Shown one piece after another: positions 1-7,843 of a stretch of DNA of 64,000 bases; within the stretch, counting starts at the first letter, position 1; the number at the start of each line of letters is the position of its first letter. This stretch comes from Bacteriovoracaceae bacterium (GTDB lineage: Bacteria > Bdellovibrionota > Bacteriovoracia > Bacteriovoracales > Bacteriovoracaceae), in contig JABIHA010000118.1 of NCBI GenBank assembly GCA_018649885.1, forward strand, positions 1 through 64,000, in the 5' to 3' direction. Below the pieces are notes generated by a model, which was not told the DNA's origin, ran no database searches, and was given only the letters and a program-made list of their open reading frames with translations. The translations under genes were made by a program, and so were the position numbers.

Positions 1-376
1 CTCCTCCTCCGATACAACGGGATGCTATTAAGCTTCGTGTCATATCAAAATGTGAGGTGGGTGACTTTTAGGCCGTTAAATGGCACTTACCCGGGTGACT
101 ATTGGACTGCTAAAACCAAATCAAGGGTCCGAATTTGAGATTTGACCCAATAGATGTTCAGAATTTTGTAGAAGAGCGGAAAAAGAGAGGGGCTAACCAT
201 TAGTAATTTAGTCGAAATTCCAGCTACTTGTGCACTTGCTCCTATCATGTTAGCTGGGAGAGAGTATTGTTCTTTTACATTTGAATATAGTGATTGGCCG
301 GATTTAGTAAAAATCTGGAAGACGAGAAGACTGTTAGTTGTGAACTTCTTCTGCTTTGGCAGGAATGGAGATTACA

Positions 377-1642
377 ATGACTAAAAAACAAAAATACAGA
401 AAAATCGAAAAAGGTATACGTAAGAATCTTGGTAATGGGAAATACGGTATATACGGTTTGGTACATGGAGAAAAAATTCCTGAAAAGGAGTTTGTTTCAA
501 TGAAAGAAGCGAGAGAGTTTAGAAAGAGGTTTATTGCTTCAAGACAGTTAACTACTAAGTCTAGTTCTGAATCTTTTACAGGTGAAACAAATGAAGTTTA
601 CTTTGGTGATATATGGGAAATATATAGAAGAGAAAATGTAGATTCATGTACGACCACCTCTACTAGGCAAAATCGATTAGATAAAATTCCTTTTTTAGAA
701 GGACTCTTTAAGTTTAAGATTCATGATATTTCGTCTTTAGTTATTTCAGAGCATTTGGAAAATGAAAAAACAAAATGTTTATTAAAAGCTGAAGAGATAA
801 AAAGAAATGTCGAAAGTCGGGATGCAAAGAAAGCAAAACTTAACTTACCAATAGAACGCTATTCAAGAAGGTCCAACTTCAATGATGACTTGAAATTTTT
901 GAAGTGCCTCTTTAATTGGTACAGAGAGCGATTTGATGATACGAATTTTGGAAATCCCGTATTGAAGAAGCATAAAACTACTTCTGAAAATAAAGGTGCC
1001 GGATTTATAAAATTACCTCATCAGAAAGAAAAAAAGATGTCGTCTGAAGAAATGTTTGCATTTTGGAAAGCTTTTACACCTCAAAATTCTATTTATCATG
1101 ACCTTGCAGTGATGCAGTACTATTTACTTAATAGGATACAGGAGCCCTGCGGGCTTCAGGTTCAAGATATCAGCCTAAAGTTTAAAAAACTGTGGATTCG
1201 ACATGTTTGTATTTGGGGCCAAGATAAGAAATTTCTTGAACTAAAAATTGGTACAAAGAATGGAGAACATAAACCTGTATTCTTAAATGAGACCTTGATT
1301 GAAATAATTGAGAGGCGCTTATTGGTCAGAGACCCTGAGTGTAACTTTTTATTTCAGATTGATGGTGAGCCTTTGAACTATAGGTCTGTTCAGTACCAAT
1401 ATAATAAGGCCTTAAAGAGTGCGGGATTGTTTCCTCGGTTTTCAGCGACTCACTTTAACCGCTACAGTGCAGGTACTGCGATTCGCTCACTTACTGGTAG
1501 TTTGGATCATGCTCAGGCAAGTGGTCGCTGGAAAGATTCAGGTGTGGCGCAAGGCTATTGTGCTATTGACTATGAGCTTCAACAAGAGAGTACGGTCATA
1601 CTTGAAAAGCATATGCAGACTCATAATAAATCTCAGTCCTAA
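377..1642 (+). CDS. tyrosine recombinase (phage/island integrase)
   Basis: Site-specific recombinase of the phage integrase family, 421 aa. The catalytic set is visible: Arg253 (in LLNRIQEP), His359 and Arg362 (THFNRY), Trp385 in place of the second His (SGRWKDS) and the nucleophile Tyr394 (GYCAID). The N-terminal 220 residues are Lys/Arg-rich and should hold the arm-binding and core-binding domains. The start at 377 is preferred over the upstream in-frame 356 because GGAG lies at 367-370. The gene points at the 3' end of a tRNA-Glu gene about 150 bp downstream, the usual place of an island integrase. If so, the element extends leftwards out of the window. No excisionase or cargo can be recognised in the few hundred bases to its left. 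Confidence 0.85.
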   Translation: MTKKQKYRKIEKGIRKNLGNGKYGIYGLVHGEKIPEKEFVSMKEAREFRKRFIASRQLTTKSSSESFTGETNEVYFGDIWEIYRRENVDSCTTTSTRQNRLDKIPFLEGLFKFKIHDISSLVISEHLENEKTKCLLKAEEIKRNVESRDAKKAKLNLPIERYSRRSNFNDDLKFLKCLFNWYRERFDDTNFGNPVLKKHKTTSENKGAGFIKLPHQKEKKMSSEEMFAFWKAFTPQNSIYHDLAVMQYYLLNRIQEPCGLQVQDISLKFKKLWIRHVCIWGQDKKFLELKIGTKNGEHKPVFLNETLIEIIERRLLVRDPECNFLFQIDGEPLNYRSVQYQYNKALKSAGLFPRFSATHFNRYSAGTAIRSLTGSLDHAQASGRWKDSGVAQGYCAIDYELQQESTVILEKHMQTHNKSQS

Positions 1643-1697
1643 CTATTTCAGTTAAATTTTTTTGTTCGTAAGAAAAATGGCACTCCTAAGTGTTTTT

Positions 1698-1751
1698 TTC
1701 TGGGTAAATTTTGAAATTTAATTTGGAATTATTCTGGGTAATTCTGGGTAA
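1698..1751. repeat. three copies of TTCTGGGTAA
   Basis: Identical 10-mers TTCTGGGTAA lie at 1698-1707, 1732-1741 and 1742-1751. The last two are directly adjacent. They sit between the integrase stop and the tRNA-Glu terminator. Short direct repeats beside an attachment site are typical of integrase arm-type or excisionase binding sites, but this role is inferred from position only. Confidence 0.5.
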
Positions 1752-1753
1752 GC

Positions 1754-1782
1754 AAAAAAAAAGCCCGTGATAACACGGGCTT
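1754..1782 (-). terminator. Rho-independent terminator of the tRNA pair
   Basis: A 9-bp perfect stem (AAGCCCGTG/CACGGGCTT, 1761-1782) with a 4-nt loop is followed on the minus strand by a run of Ts (As at 1754-1762 on the plus strand). It lies just downstream of the tRNA-Glu 3' end. Confidence 0.8.
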
Positions 1783-1791
1783 CTTATAAAA

Positions 1792-1869
1792 TGGTACTCC
1801 CAAGGGGATTCGAACCCCTGTTACCGCCGTGAAAAGGCGGTGTCCTAGACCGGGCTAGACGATGGGAGC
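1792..1869 (-). tRNA. tRNA-Glu (anticodon TTC)
   Basis: On the minus strand the sequence folds as a cloverleaf. The acceptor stem is GCTCCCA/TGGGAGT (first pair G-U), followed by discriminator A and an encoded CCA. The anticodon stem CCGCC/GGCGG encloses the loop TTTTCAC, giving anticodon TTC. The T-loop contains GTTCGAATC. It shares a promoter and terminator with tRNA-Lys. Its 3' end faces the integrase gene and is the likely attachment site. Confidence 0.95.
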
Positions 1870-1906
1870 AATTTTCTCATTATACTAGCGAAGATTTTTT
1901 CAAGAG

Positions 1907-1983
1907 TGGTGATCCCGCTGTGACTCGAACACAGGACACCCTCCTTAAAAGGGAGGTGCTCTAACCAACTGAGCTACGGGACC
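1907..1983 (-). tRNA. tRNA-Lys (anticodon TTT)
   Basis: Minus-strand cloverleaf with acceptor GGTCCCG/CGGGATC and encoded CCA. The D-arm contains AGCTCAGTTGGTTAGAGC. The anticodon stem CTCCC/GAGGG encloses TTTTAAG, so the anticodon is TTT. The T-loop contains GTTCGAGTC. It lies 37 bp upstream of tRNA-Glu in the same unit. Confidence 0.95.
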
Positions 1984-2007
1984 AATCTCTTTGAAAAATC
2001 GAATTAA

Positions 2008-2035
2008 AAATTAAGTTTTTACGGTTATATGTCAA
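2008..2035 (-). promoter_or_regulatory. sigma70-type promoter of the tRNA-Lys/tRNA-Glu unit
   Basis: On the minus strand a consensus -35 box TTGACA (2030-2035) is followed after 16 bp by TAATTT (2008-2013), about 25 bp upstream of the tRNA-Lys 5' end. Confidence 0.55.
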
Positions 2036-2133
2036 CGTTTTAGTCGGGTGAGATTTCATCTATTTCTTGCCATTGAGGGGGAAATTCATTATTTTTGCAC
2101 TCTCGCGAAGCAATATGAGTATGAGGATTTTCT

Positions 2134-3441
2134 TTGGAAGGCAGTGTGACAAGTCAAATTGAACAAAAAAAGGTGGCCCTCCACACTTTGGGTTGTCGTC
2201 TCAATTTTTCAGAGACCGGTACAATTGCTGGAGGTTTTACTGAGAGAGGCTATGCGCTTGTGCCCTTTGGGGACAAGGCTGACGTGGTTTTTATCAATAC
2301 ATGTACTGTCACCGACCAAGCCGATTCAAGCTGCAGAAACCTCATAAGAAAGGCCCATAGAAGTTCTCCCGATGGGCAAATCGTAGTGGCTGGGTGCTAC
2401 GCACAAATGGAAGCCGAAACTATTGCTAAAATGCAAGGTGTCGATTTAGTTTTGGGCACTCAAGAAAAATATAAAGTTTTCGATTTTTTAGAAGATGCCC
2501 AAAAAGACATTATTCATATTGATACAAGTAATGATTTTTGGGGGGCGAATACCACCATTTCAGAAGGCCATACTAGGGCCTTCTTGAAAATCCAGGATGG
2601 TTGTAACTATATATGTTCATTTTGTATCATTCCCTTTGCTAGGGGGCGGTCTAGGGCCATCTCCATCCACGAGGCCACCGCTAAGGCCGAAACACTGGCA
2701 GCACAAGGATTTAAGGAAATAATCCTAACTGGGGTCAATATTGGTGAATATGAGCACAAAAGTGGAGAGAAGCTTTCTAATCTTCTTGCTGCCATTGATA
2801 AAATCGATGGAATTGAGCGCATCAGGCTGAGCTCAGTTGAGCCCAATACCATAACTGATGAGTTGCTTGAGGTGATGAAATCATCTCCGAAATTTTTAGA
2901 TCACTTTCATGTGCCGCTTCAAAGTGCAGATCCTGAAATTTTAGAGTCCATGCGAAGAAAGTACACTATAGAGAAATACGGCTCAGTAATCAGCAAAATT
3001 AAAGATGCCTTTCCAGAAGCCGCCATAGGCGCAGATATCATAACTGGATATCCCGGGGAAAGTGAAGAGCAGTTTGAGCAAACTTTTGAATATTTGAAGA
3101 GCTCACCGATTACTCATTTTCATGTATTTCCTTTTTCTTCAAGAAAGGGAACAACGGCTGCTGGTCTTGAAGGCCGAATCCAGTCTGGTGAAAAAAAGAG
3201 AAGGGTTAAAACACTGATTGGTTTGGGAGAGTTTAAGTTAGCAGAATTTTCAAGAAAGCTTATTGGAAAAAAATGTAGTGTTTTATTTGAAAGAGAAAAC
3301 CAAAGTGGATATTTTGAAGGCTACACTTCAAATTTTGTCAGAGTGTGGGTTAAATCCTCTCAAGATCTAAAAAATCAGATATTCGAAGTTCTTCCTCAGA
3401 GCTTTTCAGAAGGCCATTTAACAGGTGAATTACTGCAGTAG
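2134..3441 (+). CDS. mtaB: tRNA t6A37 methylthiotransferase MtaB
   Basis: Radical SAM methylthiotransferase that converts t6A37 to ms2t6A in tRNAs. The N-terminal MTTase domain carries Cys21 (TLGCRLN), Cys57 (NTCTVT) and a third Cys (AGCYAQ) for the auxiliary cluster. The radical SAM CxxxCxxC motif is in GCNYICSFCII near residue 160. A TRAM-like tail ends the protein. The spacing and the TLGC start fit MtaB better than MiaB or RimO. The start is uncertain: TTG at 2134 has GAGG 7 bp upstream, and GTG at 2146 has GGAAGG 4 bp upstream. It ends back-to-back with the convergent small membrane protein gene. Confidence 0.9.
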   Translation: MEGSVTSQIEQKKVALHTLGCRLNFSETGTIAGGFTERGYALVPFGDKADVVFINTCTVTDQADSSCRNLIRKAHRSSPDGQIVVAGCYAQMEAETIAKMQGVDLVLGTQEKYKVFDFLEDAQKDIIHIDTSNDFWGANTTISEGHTRAFLKIQDGCNYICSFCIIPFARGRSRAISIHEATAKAETLAAQGFKEIILTGVNIGEYEHKSGEKLSNLLAAIDKIDGIERIRLSSVEPNTITDELLEVMKSSPKFLDHFHVPLQSADPEILESMRRKYTIEKYGSVISKIKDAFPEAAIGADIITGYPGESEEQFEQTFEYLKSSPITHFHVFPFSSRKGTTAAGLEGRIQSGEKKRRVKTLIGLGEFKLAEFSRKLIGKKCSVLFERENQSGYFEGYTSNFVRVWVKSSQDLKNQIFEVLPQSFSEGHLTGELLQ

Positions 3442-3891
3442 CTACAGTGTAGCTTCGGTGTAGCTTTGTTTCACAAAGTGGCTAGTGTTGATATAATGCA
3501 TTTTTTCAAGTTTACGGTAGAGATCCAAGTATTTTGATTTTTCATTTTGCCAAGCAGGTAGCTTAATCTTATGGAGCTTTTTATATGAATCAATTGCTGC
3601 GAACAAAACTTGGTTGGTTTCAAATAATTGCCAAATCTCATTACTTGAAAGTTTTAAACTATTGTCTAATATATAACTTTTTAAATTGCCCATCGATGAT
3701 TTAAGATCACCTATTCTTTCAGCTTCTTGCTGTAAAAATTCACTCTTAATGACTTCCATTCTTTTTTCACTAAAACTTTTGTGTCCTGCTTTTTCATTGA
3801 TTTCCCAATAGAGGCTAAGACCCATAATAACTATGACGAATAACTTTAACGAAAAAAGAACTTTGATGTAAAAACTTTTTGTAACTTCCAT
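3442..3891 (-). CDS. small single-pass membrane protein, unknown
   Basis: 149 aa, not recognised. There is one strong hydrophobic segment at about residues 8-30 (FSLKLFVIVIMGLSLYW), then a charged, mostly helical soluble part that is probably periplasmic or cytoplasmic. The ATG at 3891 is chosen because AAGGAGGG lies just upstream; an in-frame codon at 3942 has no comparable site. Its stop abuts the mtaB stop (convergent, no gap). An AATGAC/GTCATT hairpin lies in the leader at 3916-3933. Confidence 0.6.
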   Translation of the reverse strand: MEVTKSFYIKVLFSLKLFVIVIMGLSLYWEINEKAGHKSFSEKRMEVIKSEFLQQEAERIGDLKSSMGNLKSYILDNSLKLSSNEIWQLFETNQVLFAAIDSYKKLHKIKLPAWQNEKSKYLDLYRKLEKMHYINTSHFVKQSYTEATL

Positions 3892-4055
3892 GTATTCCCT
3901 CCTTGGATTGAAATGAATGACCTCCGAGTCATTTGCGCACACTATGAATAAAGCAAGTTAGAGGCCAACTCTAACTATCCAATAATAGGTAACTCGTGGT
4001 GCGTTAGGTACCCGGAATCTATCCAGAGCCCCCGTGAACTGATAAGTTGTCTCCC

Positions 4056-4709
4056 ATGAATAAAACAGAACGCGCCAATTGGATTTCAGATCAGCTTGAA
4101 AAACTTTTCCCCGAAACGCCTATTCCCTTAGATCATAGTGATTCTTTTACACTGCTCATTGCTGTGCTTTTATCTGCTCAATGCACTGATGTGAGGGTTA
4201 ACACCGTGACTCCGAAACTATTCAAGAGGGCAAATACTCCAAAAAAGATGATTAAATTATCTGTGGAGGAAATTGAGGACATTGTAAGGCCTTGTGGACT
4301 GGCACCAAGGAAAGCCCGGGCCATTCACACTCTTTCTCATATTATCTTAGATAAGCATGGAGGGCTCGTTCCTGAGAGTTTTGAGGAGCTAGAAGAGCTA
4401 CCTGGTGTGGGTCATAAAACGGCTTCAGTAGTAATGTCACAGGCCTTTGGACACCCGGCATTTCCAGTGGACACCCATATTCACCGGCTGGCCCAGCAGT
4501 GGGAACTTACCAGTGGCAAAAATGTGGTTCAAACTGAAAAAGATTTGAAACGATGCTTTGATGAAAGTAAGTGGAATAAGCTTCATCTTCAGATCATTTT
4601 CTACGGTAGGGAGTTCTGCAAGGCCAGAAGCTGTGACGGTCTTAGCTGTAGATTTTGTGAAGAGTTATTCCCATCTAGAGTTCGTGCACGAAAGTATAAA
4701 AAGGCATAG
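4056..4709 (+). CDS. nth: endonuclease III
   Basis: DNA glycosylase/AP lyase of base excision repair, 217 aa, normal family length. The helix-hairpin-helix with catalytic Lys is in ELPGVGHKTAS and the catalytic Asp in FPVDTHIHR. Four C-terminal cysteines for the [4Fe-4S] cluster are present at about 188, 193, 198 and 201. Their spacing (x4, x4, x2) differs from the standard x6, x2, x5, which is odd. ATG at 4056 is preferred; TTG at 4047 is in frame, but neither has a strong ribosome-binding site. It is transcribed alone and converges on a lipoprotein gene. Confidence 0.92.
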   Translation: MNKTERANWISDQLEKLFPETPIPLDHSDSFTLLIAVLLSAQCTDVRVNTVTPKLFKRANTPKKMIKLSVEEIEDIVRPCGLAPRKARAIHTLSHIILDKHGGLVPESFEELEELPGVGHKTASVVMSQAFGHPAFPVDTHIHRLAQQWELTSGKNVVQTEKDLKRCFDESKWNKLHLQIIFYGREFCKARSCDGLSCRFCEELFPSRVRARKYKKA

Positions 4710-4729
4710 TCAGCTAATCTATACTGCGA

Positions 4730-5395
4730 TCAGTATAAAGTTGTGCGAGTGGGCTTTCCCATAATTTGAGATTCAATTTCATTCATAACAAGTCTCATCG
4801 TTTCTCTATAGCCCAGTAGTGGGTGGTAGCAAGAAATATCATATCCTGGGAGTTTAATTGTCTGGAGCTTAATGGTGTTGAAGTAAGTTGACCTTCCGTT
4901 TTTGTAGATAAACATAGTTTCTGAGTAGGTATATCGATTTCCATTTTTTGTTTTCCCTGAGTTATTTAAATTGGGGAACACTTTTAGCCCTTCAGTATCT
5001 TTATAGATATATTTTTTGTCACTTTCAATGAGGTCGTTCATTCCAAATTGAGAGCCAATTCGACAAAAAATATAGCCAGCATCTTTGATTTTAATCTTAA
5101 GAGTCTCATCTTGGTACTTATCACTAAAGCTGGCACTTATTGCGCCGTTGGATGGAATACTGATTTGCTTTTTTAGATATTGGCTTTCGATGGGAAAATA
5201 TCTTAGGTTTTTGGCCTCCCTATATGCGTAAGGGCCAAGGCTAGAAACCCTTTTTAGGTAAAAATTGACATGCTCGGATCTGGTAATATCTTCGTTTGTG
5301 TTGGGCACTACAATTACATCACCTGTGTCTACCTCAGTGGTAGAGCAAGAACAAAGCGCTAAACTGAGGATAGTCAGTATTAAAATCTCTCTCAT
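4730..5395 (-). CDS. putative lipoprotein, unknown
   Basis: 221 aa, not recognised. The first 17 residues are a short hydrophobic signal ending in a lipobox-like LCSC, so Cys17 is the likely lipidated residue. The rest is a soluble, Tyr/Lys-rich domain with two further cysteines (IFCRIG, ISCYHP) that could form a disulfide. It converges on nth; its stop codon lies inside a short inverted repeat TATACTG/CAGTATA (4720-4737) that could act as a weak two-way terminator. It diverges from the S41 protease lipoprotein with a 78-bp gap, so the two may share a control region. Confidence 0.65.
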   Translation of the reverse strand: MREILILTILSLALCSCSTTEVDTGDVIVVPNTNEDITRSEHVNFYLKRVSSLGPYAYREAKNLRYFPIESQYLKKQISIPSNGAISASFSDKYQDETLKIKIKDAGYIFCRIGSQFGMNDLIESDKKYIYKDTEGLKVFPNLNNSGKTKNGNRYTYSETMFIYKNGRSTYFNTIKLQTIKLPGYDISCYHPLLGYRETMRLVMNEIESQIMGKPTRTTLY

Positions 5396-5473
5396 GGCCA
5401 GAGCCTATCAACTTAAAAATAGAGCTTCCATAGCTTTGAAAAAAATATACAATGATTCAAGGAGTTTAATGGA

Positions 5474-7243
5474 ATGCAAAAAATCAGCCATCTTTTGGCC
5501 TTATTACCCCTAATTTTAATGGGTTGTTCATCTTCTGGACTTCGTCCAATTGAAGAGGTTTGGGATGATACCAACTTTGAAAGTGAAGAATTATCTTTCA
5601 TTTATAAGAGGAGATGTTTTAGAGAAACAACGTTTTTTCTAGGCTGTGTTGATGGACTCAATCTTGTGCTCTTAGATAAGAAGAGCAAGCTTCTTCTTAT
5701 TCCAAGAAAAAATTTTAAAAAACTCACAAGATTTATAAATAAAGAGGCAAACCAAAAGATTTTGGGATCAAATAGTAGTTGGTTAAGTGATTTTATGATC
5801 GTTAATAGCTCTGAAGGATTCATCAAATCATTTTCAAAATTATTTTCCAGGTGGCCAGGAAGATTTAGAAATATCTACACACGTGCATGGATTGACCATT
5901 ATAATTTGGGCAAAGAAATTAAACTCTATGAGCTGTTAGGTAAGGTCATAAGCTTTGCAAAAGAAAAGGGTATTTGGACTGAAGCAAATGATTCTTTTTA
6001 CGCTTCAAAAATATATAATATATTTCTTTCAACATCTATTGATAGGTACTCTTATTTAACTCCTATAGATAAAAAACTCAAACCCAGTGACTCACAAGGA
6101 TTTGAAAAAATACTGGGGATGTACTTTACACTAGATAAAAATAAGAAGGCATTAGAAATAAAAACAGTGGTCCCAGGCAGTGCAATAGAAGAGGCCAAGC
6201 TGTACTATAAAGATAAAATCATGGCCTATAAAGTAAATGGTGAAGATCCATTTATCTATATAAAAGATAGTGGGTTTGATAAAGCTCTAGAGGATATACA
6301 AAACCCAGAGAGTGAAAAGTTTACTTTTTTAATAAAACCATTTCATGGGAAGAAAGAGAAAACGCTCAATATTGAAAAGAAGGGGTTTAAAAGGGATTTA
6401 ATTCAAAAAAAGGCTCTATCAGTAAAGAAGAAAAAAGTACTTTATTTAAAGCTCTTGAGTTTTAGATCAAATGAGCTTTGCAAGAGTTTTGAAAAATGGC
6501 CAAAGGAGTTGGCCGGGTTTGATGCGATGGTTTTAGACCTTAGAGATAATCCCGGAGGGTATGTTGAGGCAGCATCTTGCCTTGCCAGTATTTTTCTTGG
6601 TGAAGTAAGTTTGATCTTAACTTTGAGAGAACTTAAATATGGTATGGACAAGCCCACTGTTTTTAGTGGCGTCAGTAAATACTTTTCAAACAATAGATTC
6701 GGCAATATTAAAATACCTCTGATCATTTTACAAAATGAAGATTCAGCTTCAGCTTCAGAAATTGTGGCAGGAGCACTTAAAGACCATAATAGGGCCATTA
6801 TTGTAGGTAAAACCTCTTATGGTAAAGGGACAGCTCAATCCAATCTCTACGAGCACGACCTGGTTCCCTATGCCAGAAAAAATCTCGATGTGCTATTTTA
6901 TACAACTAAGGGATTAAGTTTTAGACCTTCAGGAGAGTTGATAAACTATGAAGGTGTTCACCCTGATTTTATTGTTGATGAATTTTTAAAAAAGAAAAAA
7001 AAGAAATTTGAACTGCAGAGTTGGCTTGATAATAGTTATGATTTAAAGGTGAAAATCAAAGGTAAGAAAACCCGGCCTGTTAATAAAAAAAGTCTAGTGA
7101 CGGGGAAAATCAGAAGATGTGTTAGAAAAAGAAAACGCTCTAGTATAAGAAGGTATCGAAAAGAAGATAAACAACTTAAAAGGTTGTCCTCACCTGATTT
7201 TCAATTAATGCGCTCGCTTGATATTTTTCACTGTATTTTATAG
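5474..7243 (+). CDS. S41 family C-terminal processing protease, lipoprotein
   Basis: Periplasmic serine protease of the CtpA/Prc family, 589 aa. A lipobox LMGC puts the lipidated Cys at residue 18. A PDZ-like region (GMYFTLD.. and VVPGSAIEEAKL) lies at about 215-300. The S41 core follows: LDLRDNPGG, the catalytic Ser in DSASASE (about 424-428) and the catalytic Lys in TSYGKGTAQ. The N-terminal 200 residues are unassigned. The C-terminal 60 residues are extremely basic (KRKRSS, RRYRKED), unusual for this family. An AAGGAG lies about 10 bp upstream of the ATG. Confidence 0.85.
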   Translation: MQKISHLLALLPLILMGCSSSGLRPIEEVWDDTNFESEELSFIYKRRCFRETTFFLGCVDGLNLVLLDKKSKLLLIPRKNFKKLTRFINKEANQKILGSNSSWLSDFMIVNSSEGFIKSFSKLFSRWPGRFRNIYTRAWIDHYNLGKEIKLYELLGKVISFAKEKGIWTEANDSFYASKIYNIFLSTSIDRYSYLTPIDKKLKPSDSQGFEKILGMYFTLDKNKKALEIKTVVPGSAIEEAKLYYKDKIMAYKVNGEDPFIYIKDSGFDKALEDIQNPESEKFTFLIKPFHGKKEKTLNIEKKGFKRDLIQKKALSVKKKKVLYLKLLSFRSNELCKSFEKWPKELAGFDAMVLDLRDNPGGYVEAASCLASIFLGEVSLILTLRELKYGMDKPTVFSGVSKYFSNNRFGNIKIPLIILQNEDSASASEIVAGALKDHNRAIIVGKTSYGKGTAQSNLYEHDLVPYARKNLDVLFYTTKGLSFRPSGELINYEGVHPDFIVDEFLKKKKKKFELQSWLDNSYDLKVKIKGKKTRPVNKKSLVTGKIRRCVRKRKRSSIRRYRKEDKQLKRLSSPDFQLMRSLDIFHCIL

Positions 7244-7257
7244 TCTGAGTAGACGTT

Positions 7258-7392
7258 TCAGATATTTTTAAAAAGATAGCTCCAAATAAAACCCCTGCCT
7301 GTTAGCTCTAGTATGGCATCAATACCCAGGATTCCCTGGAACAATAATATTACTTTAAAGGCAACGCCTGTGAACCTATCTCTATCTTTCAT
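7258..7392 (-). CDS. 44-residue membrane peptide, paralogue of the next gene
   Basis: This short reading frame is supported mainly by similarity. It reads MKDRDRF, then a hydrophobic stretch with GIDAIL and GFIWSYLF, and aligns without gaps to the C-terminal half of the 69-residue protein at 7484-7693 (VKDRGVN, GLDAIL, GYIFKTLL). It appears to hold one transmembrane helix, possibly two. It is on the same strand, 91 bp downstream of that gene. There is no clear ribosome-binding site, which lowers confidence. Confidence 0.5.
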   Translation of the reverse strand: MKDRDRFTGVAFKVILLFQGILGIDAILELTGRGFIWSYLFKNI

Positions 7393-7483
7393 TGAAAATT
7401 AGTGCAAACCATGTGATTTGTTTCCCCGCTAATAGTATAGAATTGAAGTAGTAAATCACCAATATGAAGATAATTCCTCTTGC

Positions 7484-7693
7484 TTAGCCTGTGAAGCTAA
7501 GAAGAGTTTTGAAAATATAGCCTGAGTCGTAGTAAGTGAGAATAGCATCTAGACCTAGTAGTAGTTCTGCAGCGATTAAAATTGAAAACGAAATATTTAC
7601 ACCTCTATCTTTAACTCTATTCAGATTTTTGGGCGCATCGAATTCATCATGATCTTCATGGACGTCAAAATTCTCATTTTCATTATCGCTCAT
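7484..7693 (-). CDS. 69-residue membrane protein, unknown
   Basis: Not recognised. An acidic N-terminal 20 residues (NENENFDVHEDHDEFD) is followed by a charged joint VKDRG and a hydrophobic region with GLDAIL and YIFKTLL, so one or two membrane helices. AGGA is present upstream of the ATG. The same VKDRG...LDAIL...F pattern recurs in the 44-residue frame downstream, which argues that both are genuine genes from a duplication. Function unknown. Confidence 0.6.
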   Translation of the reverse strand: MSDNENENFDVHEDHDEFDAPKNLNRVKDRGVNISFSILIAAELLLGLDAILTYYDSGYIFKTLLSFTG

Positions 7694-7843
7694 ACCTATA
7701 TCCTAAGATACTCACTAAAATCGTTGATACTATTCTAAAGCAAATTTATGGGCTTATAAAATTCGGGCACCTACAAATGAACTGGAGGTGAAAATTTCTT
7801 AAATCCGCCCCAGCTATGAGGCGAATTTAAAAATATTTTTTAT

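Noticed and set aside
247-384. 45-codon reading frame overlapping the integrase start
   Set aside because: It ends in an ATGACTAA overlap with the integrase, which looks like coupling, but there is no ribosome-binding site and the peptide shows no helix-turn-helix or other recognisable pattern, so it is not called as an excisionase.
3943-4046. Possible structured RNA upstream of nth
   Set aside because: A hairpin GTTAGAG/CTCTAAC and a C-rich end were seen, but the sequence lacks the conserved core of SRP RNA, 6S RNA, tmRNA or a known riboswitch.
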